Part shown: piece after piece, positions 56,375-64,000 of the stretch | Layout of the letters: every line of letters starts with the position of its first letter | Position numbering within the stretch: the first letter of the stretch is position 1 | Assembly (NCBI GenBank): GCA_934448295.1 | Contig: CAKSEY010000002.1 | Location: 186,001-250,000 of the forward strand | Source: an uncultured Oscillospiraceae bacterium | Lineage (GTDB): Bacteria; Bacillota; Clostridia; Oscillospirales; Ruminococcaceae | Direction of reading: 5' to 3' | DNA: 64,000 nucleotides | The notes under the pieces: generated by a model | Database searches by the model: none | The model's input: only the letters and a program-made list of their open reading frames with translations | Told to the model about the DNA's origin: nothing | Program-made: the position numbers and the translations under genes

Positions 56375-57583
56375 ATGAACACAAAACGCATCTCAACAGC
56401 TTTAGCGGCGGTGATCGCTCTTTCCGCCATAACAGTAACCGCAGCAGCCGCAGACATCACCACCGAAAACCTCGGCAGCACAGTGGACGCCTATGAGAAA
56501 TACGACACCCGCTACGCCGTTATCCAGAAAAACCGGACCGTCAAAAATACCCTGAACGTTCCCGCCTACGAAACCCTGTATATCCCCAGTGGAGTAAGGC
56601 TGACGCTTAATTCCGGCATGAAGCTGGAGGGCGACCTTTACATCGAAAACGGCGGCACCCTCATTGTAAAGGGCGGGACGCTCGATATACGCGGCTCCCT
56701 GATATGCGACGGAACACTCGCCGCCGGCTCCGCTTCAAAGGTCTCTGTGGGCGGCTCCGGGCGCGTGTACTGCTCCGCAGAAAGCACCGTGAGGATCCGC
56801 ACGAGCAATGTATCCCTCGAGGATACCAGCACTGCGGTGTGCCTCGGTAAATTCTCAGGTCATATGAAGAGCCGCTTCTGCCCAAAGGCGCTCAATGCAG
56901 TAAATATGGAGCTGGACTTCCAGGATTCTCTGATAAGCTCCGCGCAGGTATCCGTGCCGGAGGCTCTTGCAACGGCGGAAATGGGCTATTATCTGCTGGA
57001 CGAGGTTCCCACGGGCAGCCGCGACGATCTGCTGACGATATTCTTCGACAACGGCAGCGCCGTGACTATGGGTTACTTCGCCAACAGCCGCGCTTCCGGG
57101 CTGACAAGTATCTGCGGCGTGGACGTATGGATTGCAAAGCAGGTCTCCGGAAATGCCGGCGGTGAGGAATACACCCCCGAAACGCTGGAACAGTCCATTG
57201 TCAGCAGCGACAGCGTTGTACGCGCAAAGTGCGAATCCGTCAGCTTTAACGACGGGATCGTCACCTGCCGGTTTACTCCGCTGGAGACCCTGGCGGGCGG
57301 GGAGATATCCGGGGAATTCTCAGTGCGCTATGACAGCGAATGGAGCGATGAATTCACGAAGTACTACAACGAAAACTGCGAGTATATTCTCATGCTGAGA
57401 AAGGTCCAGACAAATAACGACGAGTATTATATCAACCGCAGCAACGCCGTTATTGAAATAAAGGACGGCGAAATCTCCTCTGCGGAGATAAACGGCGAAA
57501 AGCAGGCGCTCACCATTGAACAGCTCCGGGAAAAGATAAAGTACCTCGCATTTTTGCGTGAAACCCAGACAGCCGCTGAATAA
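56375..57583 (+). CDS. Secreted protein with beta-solenoid repeats, paralogous style to 24388-25347
   Basis: 402 residues. Signal peptide 1-26 (ALAAVIALSAITVTAAAAD). Residues about 55-150 are solenoid-like repeats (VPAYETLYIPSGVRLTLNSGMKLEGDLYIENGGTLIVKGGTLDIRGSLICDGTLA), like those of the 24388-25347 product. The remainder is a separate alpha/beta domain (YYLLDEVPTGSRDDLLTIFFDNGS, VDVWIAKQVSG, YDSEWSDEFTKYYNENCEYILMLRKV); I do not recognise this part. AAAGGAGG sits before the ATG. A -10 TATAAT lies at 56329-56334 with no strong -35 box. Confidence 0.75.
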   Translation: MNTKRISTALAAVIALSAITVTAAAADITTENLGSTVDAYEKYDTRYAVIQKNRTVKNTLNVPAYETLYIPSGVRLTLNSGMKLEGDLYIENGGTLIVKGGTLDIRGSLICDGTLAAGSASKVSVGGSGRVYCSAESTVRIRTSNVSLEDTSTAVCLGKFSGHMKSRFCPKALNAVNMELDFQDSLISSAQVSVPEALATAEMGYYLLDEVPTGSRDDLLTIFFDNGSAVTMGYFANSRASGLTSICGVDVWIAKQVSGNAGGEEYTPETLEQSIVSSDSVVRAKCESVSFNDGIVTCRFTPLETLAGGEISGEFSVRYDSEWSDEFTKYYNENCEYILMLRKVQTNNDEYYINRSNAVIEIKDGEISSAEINGEKQALTIEQLREKIKYLAFLRETQTAAE

Positions 57584-57662
57584 GATTCGCCCCGTTAAAC
57601 CGGAAGCGCCCACAAGGCTGATTTTTACGCTTCACGCATACCTAGTAATTTTACCCGAATAG

Positions 57663-57691
57663 TTGACAGCATGTATAAAATGGGGTATAAT
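57663..57691 (+). promoter_or_regulatory. Consensus sigma-A promoter of the GNAT gene
   Basis: Perfect TTGACA (57663-57668), 17-bp spacer, perfect TATAAT (57686-57691). The start point lies about 15 bases before the ATG, so the leader is very short. Confidence 0.9.
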
Positions 57692-57713
57692 ATTTATCAG
57701 GAGTGTGATAAAA

Positions 57714-58190
57714 ATGGCAAATACAGTCAGACAGATAATCAACCCTGATGAAAAAGAAACAATATGCCGCGAGCTTCTGGCGGCTGTGCCGGAGTGGAAG
57801 GGATATGCCGCCGATATAGAGGAATACGCCGCGCAGTGCCGCATGACGCCGCTGTGGGCAGATATAGACGAGGACGAAAGGATCTCCCTGCGCGGATTCC
57901 TGGCGCTGAAAGAGACCAGCCCATGCGCCGCTGAAATATACGTTATGGGTATCCGCGGGGAGTTCGAGCGCCGCAAGGTCGGCAAGGGGCTTATGACCGC
58001 CATGCTGAACTACGCAAGGCGGCAGGGCTATGAATATCTCCAGGTCAAGACCGTAAAGCAGGGCGTGTCGCCTGAGTTCGATTCGCTGAACGTGTTCTAC
58101 CAGAGCCTCGGCTTCCGGGCGCTGGAGGTTCTCCCGCTGTGGGGGGAGGAGCTTCCCTGTCAGATCTATATACGCAACGTTAATTTTTAA
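57714..58190 (+). CDS. GNAT family N-acetyltransferase
   Basis: 158 residues. The acetyl-CoA-binding motif A is MGIRGEFERRKVGKGLMTAMLNYARRQGYEYLQVKTV and motif B FYQSLGFRALEVLPLWG. The substrate is unknown. A longer frame begins at 57663, but that codon is the promoter -35 box; the ATG at 57714 has CAGGAG before it. Monocistronic, with its own terminator. Confidence 0.88.
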   Translation: MANTVRQIINPDEKETICRELLAAVPEWKGYAADIEEYAAQCRMTPLWADIDEDERISLRGFLALKETSPCAAEIYVMGIRGEFERRKVGKGLMTAMLNYARRQGYEYLQVKTVKQGVSPEFDSLNVFYQSLGFRALEVLPLWGEELPCQIYIRNVNF

Positions 58191-58193
58191 CTT

Positions 58194-58241
58194 TTTAACC
58201 TCGTTCCCGGTTGAAAATCCGTGAACGAGGTTAAATTTTTA
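58194..58241 (+). terminator. Intrinsic terminator after the GNAT gene
   Basis: TTTAACCTCGTTC (58194-58206) pairs perfectly with GAACGAGGTTAAA (58223-58235), followed by TTTTTAT. Confidence 0.92.
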
Positions 58242-58473
58242 TCAGCTTGTGCTACTGAATGTATATTTCAGACTTATGCGACCATTTGTTATGATTACGG
58301 CTTGTTATTCTCAGGAGGCAGAATACGTTCTGTTGCGGATTTTATGGCAACTTTCAGTATAATTGTGTCTGTTATAACGCAATTCGGTAAAAAAAGCGTT
58401 TGTTTTTACAGGTTGTTGAATTCTACGTTGAAAATGTGGAAAACCTGACTCTTTTGGCGTGCGGAGTTGAATA
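58242..58473. other. Non-coding region with GTTGAA words
   Basis: About 230 bases of AT-rich sequence. A 75-codon frame here starts inside the terminator and has no ribosome binding site. Several GTTGAA or TTCAAC words cluster at 58410-58507. I see no gene. Confidence 0.4.
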
Positions 58474-58507
58474 GTTTTCAACTTTTAAACACGCTTATGT
58501 TGAAAAC
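58474..58507 (-). terminator. Inverted repeat at the end of the PH-domain gene
   Basis: GTTTTCAAC (58474-58482) and GTTGAAAAC (58499-58507) are perfect 9-bp arms. The right arm overlaps the last codons of the PH-domain gene. No U-run follows on the minus strand, so its role as terminator is doubtful. Confidence 0.4.
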
Positions 58508-58818
58508 CCGCCAAACAATATTATTCTCCCGCCGGAGGTGTGAAGAACCGTCATAAAATCTCCCCGGAACAGCGGTGAACCAAGCCGCATTTTCCACAGG
58601 ATATTCCCCTCCGGAAGATTTTTTCTGCGCCGGAATATCACCCCGGAGTTAATTGTGATCGTATTATTACTGTATGTGTATTCCAGAGAGTGATAATACA
58701 GCCACCATATCACGGAGAGTATAATATATACTGCCGCAGGGATGTACTTCCACGGCAGAATAAACACGGCAAGCCCGGCGGCTTCTGCCAGCCAGAATAT
58801 TACCCAGCGTTTTTTCAT
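58495..58818 (-). CDS. Small membrane protein with bacterial PH-like domain
   Basis: 107 residues. Two N-terminal membrane helices (VIFWLAEAAGLAVFILPW and YIPAAVYIILSVIWWLYYH), followed by a short beta-rich domain (LEYTYSNNTITINSGVIFRRRKNLP, FMTVLHTSGGRIILFGGF) of the bPH2/YdbS type. Many YdbS proteins are longer and come in pairs; this one is short and alone. Function unknown. Divergent from the marR gene. Confidence 0.7.
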   Translation of the reverse strand: MKKRWVIFWLAEAAGLAVFILPWKYIPAAVYIILSVIWWLYYHSLEYTYSNNTITINSGVIFRRRKNLPEGNILWKMRLGSPLFRGDFMTVLHTSGGRIILFGGFST

Positions 58819-58918
58819 AGGCTTTTCACTCTTTTCATTTATATTTCAGGCTCGGTGTATAATAGAGTACGCCGGGTGAATTATTTTTATGCAGTACGCC
58901 GATTTTATCTGTGCAGTA

Positions 58919-58947
58919 TTGACGAAAACCCTTAACCGTGTTAAAAT
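58919..58947 (+). promoter_or_regulatory. Sigma-A promoter of the marR-ABC operon
   Basis: TTGACG (58919-58924), 17-bp spacer, TAAAAT (58942-58947). Confidence 0.78.
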
Positions 58948-58991
58948 ATAACCGCAGTCAACAAAATAACCAACAGCAAGGCGGTGATTTG

Positions 58992-59483
58992 ATGAAGGAT
59001 TTTGCTGAAACGCTATGGGAACGGAGCGATTTCATCGGGAACCAGTTCCCGCAGGACGTATGCGGAAAAATACTGCATAGCATGGAGACACTAAGCTCCA
59101 TCAGCCCTGCCGGGATCCTCACGGATGTAACTCCGTCGGAATTTGCGGTGCTGTGCCGCGCCGCAGACCACCCGAAGCGCCACGGAAGCCCCGCGACGGT
59201 CGCGGGTATCGCGTCCCGGGTGAATGTATCGGTACCGGCTGTGTCGAGGACGCTCCGAGCGCTCCAGCAGAAGGAGCTTATCGAGCGAAGCGTTGACGAA
59301 ACGGATCGCCGCAATATCCGGGTAACGCTGACAGCGAGGGGACAGGATATACTGGAGGAAAATATGCGGCGGGTCGTCGCAAAGCTCAACAGCATACTAT
59401 CCGTATTCTCGCAGGAGGAAATGCGCACGATAGCGGAGCTTTACAGCAAATTTGCGAACGCGATGGCTGAAAAGCTCGGATAA
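58992..59483 (+). CDS. MarR family transcriptional regulator
   Basis: 163 residues. Winged helix: TPSEFAVLCRAADHP, recognition helix region TVAGIASRVNVSVPAVSRTLRALQQKELIERSVDETDRRNIRVTLTARGQ, with the wing motif DxRD-like ETDRRN. Start is the ATG at 58992 behind AAGGCGGTG. 19 bp before the ABC transporter gene, so it probably regulates that transporter and itself. Ligand unknown. Confidence 0.92.
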   Translation: MKDFAETLWERSDFIGNQFPQDVCGKILHSMETLSSISPAGILTDVTPSEFAVLCRAADHPKRHGSPATVAGIASRVNVSVPAVSRTLRALQQKELIERSVDETDRRNIRVTLTARGQDILEENMRRVVAKLNSILSVFSQEEMRTIAELYSKFANAMAEKLG

Positions 59484-59502
59484 TGAGCCGAAAGGAGAAT
59501 AT

Positions 59503-62469
59503 ATGCTAGAAATTAGGAATATAGTCAAGGACTATGAGACCGGCAGCGAGACAGTCCACGCGCTGAAAGGCGTTTCCATAGCGTTCCGCGAGAGCGAGCT
59601 GGTCTCCATTCTGGGGCAGTCCGGCTGCGGAAAGACCACGCTGCTGAACATCATCGGCGGCCTTGACCAGTACACCAGCGGCGACCTGATAATCAACGGG
59701 CAGTCCACGAAGAAGTACAAGTCCTCCGACTGGGACACCTACCGCAACCACTCGGTAGGCTTCATCTTCCAGAGCTACAACCTGATACCGCACCAGAGCG
59801 TGCTTTCAAACGTGGAGCTGGCGCTCACCCTCTCCGGCGTTTCCAAGGCGGAGCGCAGACAGCGCGCCAGGGAAGCCCTCGAAAAGGTAGGTCTGGGGAA
59901 TCAGCTCAATAAGCGCCCGAACCAGATGTCCGGCGGTCAGATGCAGAGAGTTGCCATTGCGCGCGCCCTCGTAAACGACCCGGACATACTCCTGGCGGAC
60001 GAACCCACAGGCGCCCTGGACAGCGAAACCAGTATCCAGATAATGGAGCTTATCAAGGAGATAGCCCGCGACCGTCTGGTTATCATGGTAACGCACAACC
60101 CGGAGCTTGCCGAAAAGTACTCCACCCGTATAGTCAAGCTGCTTGACGGAAAGATAGTCGGCGACAGCGACCCGTTCGACCCCGCCGCTCAGCCGGAAGC
60201 CGCTCCCGAGGTGCGCCAGACGAACGTTTCCAAGGGCAAAAAGACCTCCATGTCTTTCCTGACGGCGCTCTCCCTGTCGCGAAACAACCTCATGACGAAA
60301 AAGGGCAGGACGTTCCTCACCTCCTTTGCGGGGAGCATAGGGATCATCGGGATCGCGCTAATTCTCTCGCTGTCCAACGGCGTGCAGGAGTACATCAACA
60401 GCGTGGAGCGCTCAACGCTTGCCTCCTTCCCCGTGTCGATACAGCATGAGACAGTGGACTACACAAGTCTCATGACCTCTATGATGAACGTCCGGGATAA
60501 CGCCGACGAGGAGCGCGACCCCGACCGCATATACACCAACGATATCTCCACCGAAATGACCAAGACCATGCTCTCCGAGGTGCAGACCAACAACCTCAAG
60601 GAGTTCAAGGAGTATCTTGAAAGCAACCCCGATGGTATTCAGGAGCACATCAGCGAAGTCGCGTACAGCTACGACCCGAACCTCTACATCTACGGGCACG
60701 ACCTGAACGATAATCTTATCCAGGTGAACCCCTCCACGGTCATGACCGCGATGATGGGCGAATCAATGGCGGCAAGCGTCAGCCAGATGACCTCCACCTA
60801 TTCCTCTCTGATGGGCGGCGGAGGCTCCATGAGCTCCTACGACGCATGGGAGGAGCTGCTCAGCACCGATATGCTTAAATCTGAATACGAGGTACTGGCG
60901 GGCAGGCTTCCTGAAAGCTGGAACGAGGTGGTTCTGCTGGTCTCCGACCGAAACGAGCTTTCCGATGTCACCCTGTATACTCTGGGACTGCGCGACCAGT
61001 CCGAGCTTGAGGGCATGATGGCGGCTGTAATGGCGGGCGAGAGCTTCGACATAGACACCGGCGACCAGTCTTTCAGCTATGACGAGCTGATGGGTATGCA
61101 GTTCAGCCTGATGACCGCCCCGGACTTCTACCAGAAGAACGACGACGGCACATGGACGGATATGCGCGGCGACGAGGAGTACATGAAAAACGCCGTTGCA
61201 GAGGCACCGCAGCTAAAGGTAGTCGGCATACTGAAGCCTGACGCGGATTCCCTGATATCCACCACCCGCTCCGGCGGAATAGGCTACACCCACGCACTGA
61301 CCGAGTATATGATAGACAAGGTGAACAACAGCGAAATAGTGAAACAGCAGGAGGAAAGCCCTGACGTCGACGTATTCACCGGCATAGAGTTCCCCAAGGC
61401 GGACGAGGAGGAAAAGGACGCCATGTCACAGGAGGACGCAATGGCGCAGATCTCCGGTATGCTCACCGAGGAGCAGCAGGCGAAGCTCAACGAGGGTATC
61501 ATGGCTTCGCTTACGGACGAGCAGCGCGCTGAGATACAGTCCGAGATGATGGCGATGGTATCCGATGAGCAGATGAGCTCTATCATGATGGGGCTTCTCA
61601 CTCCGGAACAGCTTATGCAGGCTCAGCAGGGAGAAGACGTGACCTCCATGCTGACAGACGAGCAGAGGGCGCAGCTTTCCGCGCAGATAGCGGCCTCCCT
61701 CACCCCGGAGCAGAACGCGCAGCTCTCCGCGAAGATGAACGGAATGATAGAGCCGGCGAAGATATACACGCTGTTCATGCAGGTGCTGACCTCCGACCAG
61801 CTCAGCCAGCTAATGGAAATGACCAAGGAGCCGGAGACCACTGACGCCACCTATGACGGCAACCTGAAACTCCTCGGAAAGGCAGACCTCGCGGAGCCGA
61901 GCTCCATCAAGATCTACGCAAAGGATTTTGAGAGCAAGGAAACAATAACCCAGCTCATAGAGAAGTACAACGACGGCAAGATAGCCGAGGATAAGCAGGC
62001 CGATGTGATCAACTACACCGACTATGTGGGACTTATGATGTCCTCCGTCAGCGACATAATCAACGCGATATCCTATATTCTGATTGCATTCGTGGCGATA
62101 TCGCTGATAGTTTCCTCGATAATGATAGGCATTATAACCTACATCTCCGTGCTGGAGCGCACAAAGGAGATAGGCATACTCCGTGCGATGGGAGCCTCCA
62201 GGCGGGACGTTTCGAACGTATTCAACGCGGAAACGCTTATCGTGGGCTTCGCGGCGGGCGTTATGGGAATCGGCGTTACGCTGCTGCTGAATATCCCGAT
62301 AAACATTATCATTGAGAACATCACCGGGATCTCAAACGTTGCGCTTCTCCCGTGGCAGGGCGGAGTTATCCTGGTGGTTATAAGCATGCTGCTTACGCTG
62401 ATAGCGGGACTTGTTCCGGCTGGATTCGCCGCGAAGAAAGACCCGGTAGAGGCGCTCAGGACAGAGTAA
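59503..62469 (+). CDS. ABC transporter ATPase-permease fusion (MacB-like) with 16-residue repeats in the outer domain
   Basis: 988 residues. N-terminal ATPase: Walker A GQSGCGKTT, signature MSGGQMQR, Walker B ILLADEPTGALD. Then a membrane helix (about 285-310), a long extracytoplasmic domain, and three C-terminal membrane helices with FtsX-type signature (VLERTKEIGILRAMGASRRDV, GLVPAGFAAKKDPVEALRTE). This is the MacB plan (type VII ABC). Residues about 653-770 hold seven repeats of (L/V)(T/S)xEQ (leucines at 654, 670, 686, 699, 717, 733, 762), helix-forming and Met/Gln-rich; this is not part of normal MacB domains. AAAGGAG precedes the ATG. The substrate is unknown; peptide or drug efflux or envelope mechanotransmission are options. 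Confidence 0.93.
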   Translation: MLEIRNIVKDYETGSETVHALKGVSIAFRESELVSILGQSGCGKTTLLNIIGGLDQYTSGDLIINGQSTKKYKSSDWDTYRNHSVGFIFQSYNLIPHQSVLSNVELALTLSGVSKAERRQRAREALEKVGLGNQLNKRPNQMSGGQMQRVAIARALVNDPDILLADEPTGALDSETSIQIMELIKEIARDRLVIMVTHNPELAEKYSTRIVKLLDGKIVGDSDPFDPAAQPEAAPEVRQTNVSKGKKTSMSFLTALSLSRNNLMTKKGRTFLTSFAGSIGIIGIALILSLSNGVQEYINSVERSTLASFPVSIQHETVDYTSLMTSMMNVRDNADEERDPDRIYTNDISTEMTKTMLSEVQTNNLKEFKEYLESNPDGIQEHISEVAYSYDPNLYIYGHDLNDNLIQVNPSTVMTAMMGESMAASVSQMTSTYSSLMGGGGSMSSYDAWEELLSTDMLKSEYEVLAGRLPESWNEVVLLVSDRNELSDVTLYTLGLRDQSELEGMMAAVMAGESFDIDTGDQSFSYDELMGMQFSLMTAPDFYQKNDDGTWTDMRGDEEYMKNAVAEAPQLKVVGILKPDADSLISTTRSGGIGYTHALTEYMIDKVNNSEIVKQQEESPDVDVFTGIEFPKADEEEKDAMSQEDAMAQISGMLTEEQQAKLNEGIMASLTDEQRAEIQSEMMAMVSDEQMSSIMMGLLTPEQLMQAQQGEDVTSMLTDEQRAQLSAQIAASLTPEQNAQLSAKMNGMIEPAKIYTLFMQVLTSDQLSQLMEMTKEPETTDATYDGNLKLLGKADLAEPSSIKIYAKDFESKETITQLIEKYNDGKIAEDKQADVINYTDYVGLMMSSVSDIINAISYILIAFVAISLIVSSIMIGIITYISVLERTKEIGILRAMGASRRDVSNVFNAETLIVGFAAGVMGIGVTLLLNIPINIIIENITGISNVALLPWQGGVILVVISMLLTLIAGLVPAGFAAKKDPVEALRTE

Positions 62470-62473
62470 AAAT

Positions 62474-62518
62474 TAATTCGGAATTCGGAATTTTGGCGTC
62501 CGGCTCCGCCGGACGGAT
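62474..62518. repeat. Left-end fragment of the MITE-like repeat
   Basis: TAATTCGGAATTCGG, then AATTTTGG(C/T), and a hairpin CGTCCGGC TCC GCCGGACG match the left end of the 13708-13914 element. It starts directly after the ABC transporter stop codon. The hairpin could also serve as transcript end. Confidence 0.6.
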
Positions 62519-62522
62519 ATAA

Positions 62523-62554
62523 AAATGGGGTCGTGTAAATCCACAGCCCCATTT
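62523..62554 (-). terminator. Terminator after the TetR gene
   Basis: AAATGGGG (62523-62530) pairs with CCCCATTT (62547-62554), on the minus strand ending in TTTTTAT. Confidence 0.8.
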
Positions 62555-62564
62555 CTGTTAGTGA

Positions 62565-63161
62565 TTACTTGAGCATTTCGCGGAGCTTCTCGTCCTCAAC
62601 GAAGCCTTTCAGCCCGCTCATGGTCATTCTGTTGGCGATATCGGTTATCGCGTCCAGGCTTCCCGTGCAGCCCGCGTCGAACCACGCGGAATAAAGCGAC
62701 AGCACCCCGCTGGTGGTGAATTCCGACAGAGCGCGCAGGGTCTGCTCGTCTGATATGCGGCATACGTCCCGCAGGGCTATCTCCACCGCCCGGCGGAGCA
62801 TCGCCTTTACCCTGCCGCTGCTGAAAAGCTCCGGGTTGAGCTTAAGCAGCTTAACGAAATATTCCTGATTGCCGCTGATAAGCGCGCTTATCTCCCGCAG
62901 CACAGAGCCTATATCGAATATGCTCGTGTTGCTGGTTTTAAGAATATCCGCGAAATCCGACAGCAGCTCGTCCTCAAACTCCGTTATAACATCGGAAATC
63001 GCGCCGTAGTGCCGATAGAACGTTTTGCGGTTTATCTGCGCCCGCTCCGAAAGCTCCGATATGGTGATGTCGGAAAGCTCCTTTTCCGACATGAGGGAGA
63101 TCAGCGCGCTGCGTATCGTCTGGCGGGTCTTTATCACCCGCAGGTCGGTGAGTCTTGGCAT
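62565..63161 (-). CDS. TetR family transcriptional regulator
   Basis: 198 residues. N-terminal helix-turn-helix (VIKTRQTIRSALISLMSEKELSDITISELSERAQINRKTFYRHYGAISDVITEFED) typical of TetR, with a C-terminal helical ligand domain. GGAGGAGCC precedes the ATG. Lies 11 bp after the chemotaxis protein gene and is probably cotranscribed with it; convergent to the ABC transporter. Confidence 0.93.
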   Translation of the reverse strand: MPRLTDLRVIKTRQTIRSALISLMSEKELSDITISELSERAQINRKTFYRHYGAISDVITEFEDELLSDFADILKTSNTSIFDIGSVLREISALISGNQEYFVKLLKLNPELFSSGRVKAMLRRAVEIALRDVCRISDEQTLRALSEFTTSGVLSLYSAWFDAGCTGSLDAITDIANRMTMSGLKGFVEDEKLREMLK

Positions 63162-63172
63162 GGCTCCTCCTG

Positions 63173-64000
63173 TCAGTCGGCGGTGCTGAGCACTTCCTCG
63201 GCGCGGCTGACAAGGCTGTCAACGGTGGAGGTTATGCCGGATACGCCGGTCATTGCGCTGCTGATATCGCTGCCCTTGGCGAGAGTATCGGAAATGTTGC
63301 CGTTCATCTGCTTCATCATGGCAAGAATATCGGTCATCTTGTCGTTTATCGTGGAAACTATGCCGTTTACGTCGTCGATATTGCTGAACACCAACTTATT
63401 GCTTGCCTCAGCCTCGGTAACGGCTGTCTGGGAATGCTGCGCCAGATTCCGTACCTCCTCCGCGACAACGGCGAAGCCCTTTCCGTATTCCCCGGCGCGC
63501 GCCGCCTCTATGCTGGCGTTTATCGCCAGAATGTTTATCTGCCGCGCGATATCCGAGATATTGCGGGTCATCTTTGAGAATCCGGTCACGCTCTCGTTTA
63601 TCGCGCCCATAGAGCTGTTGATGTTCTCCGTGAGCTGCCGCAGCTCCGTCACCACGCCGGAGAGCCGCGCCGCCTGCTCGTGGTTCTGGCTGTTCAGCTC
63701 GGTGATCCCCCCGGTAGCCTCGGTAACGCTGGAAATGCTGTCCGTCAGGCTGGAAACCACGTCCGAAAGCTGAGCGGTTATCTCGCTTATGCTGGCGTTG
63801 GTCTGCTCTATCTGGGCGCGGCGGCGGTCAGCTTCGTGCAGAGTGTACTGCCCGCAGGAATTCTTCGTGCTGGTACCGTCCAGGATAGCCCTTGCAAGCT
63901 CCCGGCAGGAAGCGAAGCCGCAGGCATGGCAGTTGTAGTTCATCTCTGTATAGGTGGATTTTCCAAGGCTGTGCAGCACCTCGTCTATCTGCTCCTCCGT
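63173..64000 (-). CDS. Methyl-accepting chemotaxis protein, C-terminal part, with Fe-S cysteine motif
   Basis: The frame is open to the right edge with no start; at least 275 residues are visible. The visible N-terminal part has MNYNCHACGFASCRELARAILDG and a later NSCGQY: a CxxCxxxxC...C set of the four-cysteine Fe-S (PF04060-like) type. A coiled-coil signalling domain follows, with the MCP hairpin tip DIARQINILAINASIEAARAGEYGKGFAVVAEEVRNLAQ. There is no membrane segment in the visible part. In known clostridial proteins this Fe-S motif can follow an Fe-hydrogenase-like domain, which may lie beyond the edge. A cytoplasmic redox or hydrogen sensor for chemotaxis is inferred. Confidence 0.9.
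   Translation of the reverse strand, partial: TEEQIDEVLHSLGKSTYTEMNYNCHACGFASCRELARAILDGTSTKNSCGQYTLHEADRRRAQIEQTNASISEITAQLSDVVSSLTDSISSVTEATGGITELNSQNHEQAARLSGVVTELRQLTENINSSMGAINESVTGFSKMTRNISDIARQINILAINASIEAARAGEYGKGFAVVAEEVRNLAQHSQTAVTEAEASNKLVFSNIDDVNGIVSTINDKMTDILAMMKQMNGNISDTLAKGSDISSAMTGVSGITSTVDSLVSRAEEVLSTAD

Noticed and set aside
58221..58448. 75-codon frame on the plus strand after the GNAT gene
   Set aside because: It starts inside the terminator hairpin, has no ribosome binding site and no recognisable product.

Overview
The window looks like chromosomal DNA of a flagellated, piliated, Gram-positive anaerobe of the Clostridia, most likely the Ruminococcus/Oscillospiraceae group. 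The pointers are a type I dockerin on a secreted leucine-rich-repeat protein, PadR/HAAS/DUF4097 and FliW-CsrA-DUF6470 gene clusters, AGGAGG ribosome binding sites, sigma-A promoters with 17-bp spacers, and lipoprotein and sortase-like signals. The species is not identified. No rRNA, tRNA, CRISPR array, prophage or transposase gene was seen.

Layout. 1-2858: envelope-stress-type operon padR - HAAS/DUF1700 - DUF4097 - second DUF4097 (cut by the window edge), with paired direct repeats over its promoter. 3067-11600: housekeeping genes purB, recJ, relA/spoT, an MBL-fold hydrolase, pncB and an unknown gene. 11602-15796: polyamine ABC transporter potABCD, interrupted by a MITE-like repeat. 16128-18764: smpB behind a dockerin/LRR/FIVAR secreted protein. 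19211-23540: an orphan polytopic membrane protein, then two surface proteins with DUF4430 (transcobalamin-like) domains. 23761-30116: Sfp-type phosphopantetheinyl transferase, beta-solenoid secreted protein, Rsm22-type methyltransferase, SGNH hydrolase, radical SAM protein, membrane-anchored unknown and FkbM methyltransferase.

30135-40348: an EAL-HDOD protein, then the late flagellar operon flgM-flgN-flgK-flgL-DUF6470-fliW-csrA-fliD-fliS-fliT-like, headed by a clear sigma-28 promoter and closed by a terminator. 40375-54726: an almost complete type IV pilus locus (minor and major pilins, pilT, pilB, pilD, two more prepilins, a large PilX-like protein, pilO, a pilM-pilN fusion, pilC). The inner-membrane assembly proteins share one promoter. 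The ATPases and the major pilin have their own.

54998-58190: rpsF-ssb-rpsR behind a consensus promoter and an S6:S18-type leader, a second beta-solenoid secreted protein, and a GNAT acetyltransferase. 58495-64000: PH-domain membrane protein, MarR regulator plus ABC transporter with an unusual 16-residue repeat in its extracytoplasmic domain, a TetR regulator, and the C-terminal part of a methyl-accepting chemotaxis protein carrying an Fe-S cysteine motif.

The most promising leads are: the DUF4430 pair, one member of which repeats the two-domain plan of animal transcobalamin; possible c-di-GMP coupling between the flagellar side (EAL-HDOD) and the pilus side (MshEN domain of PilB); the PilD insertion and the large PilX-like candidate tip protein; the ABC transporter repeat; and two families of dispersed palindromic repeats.
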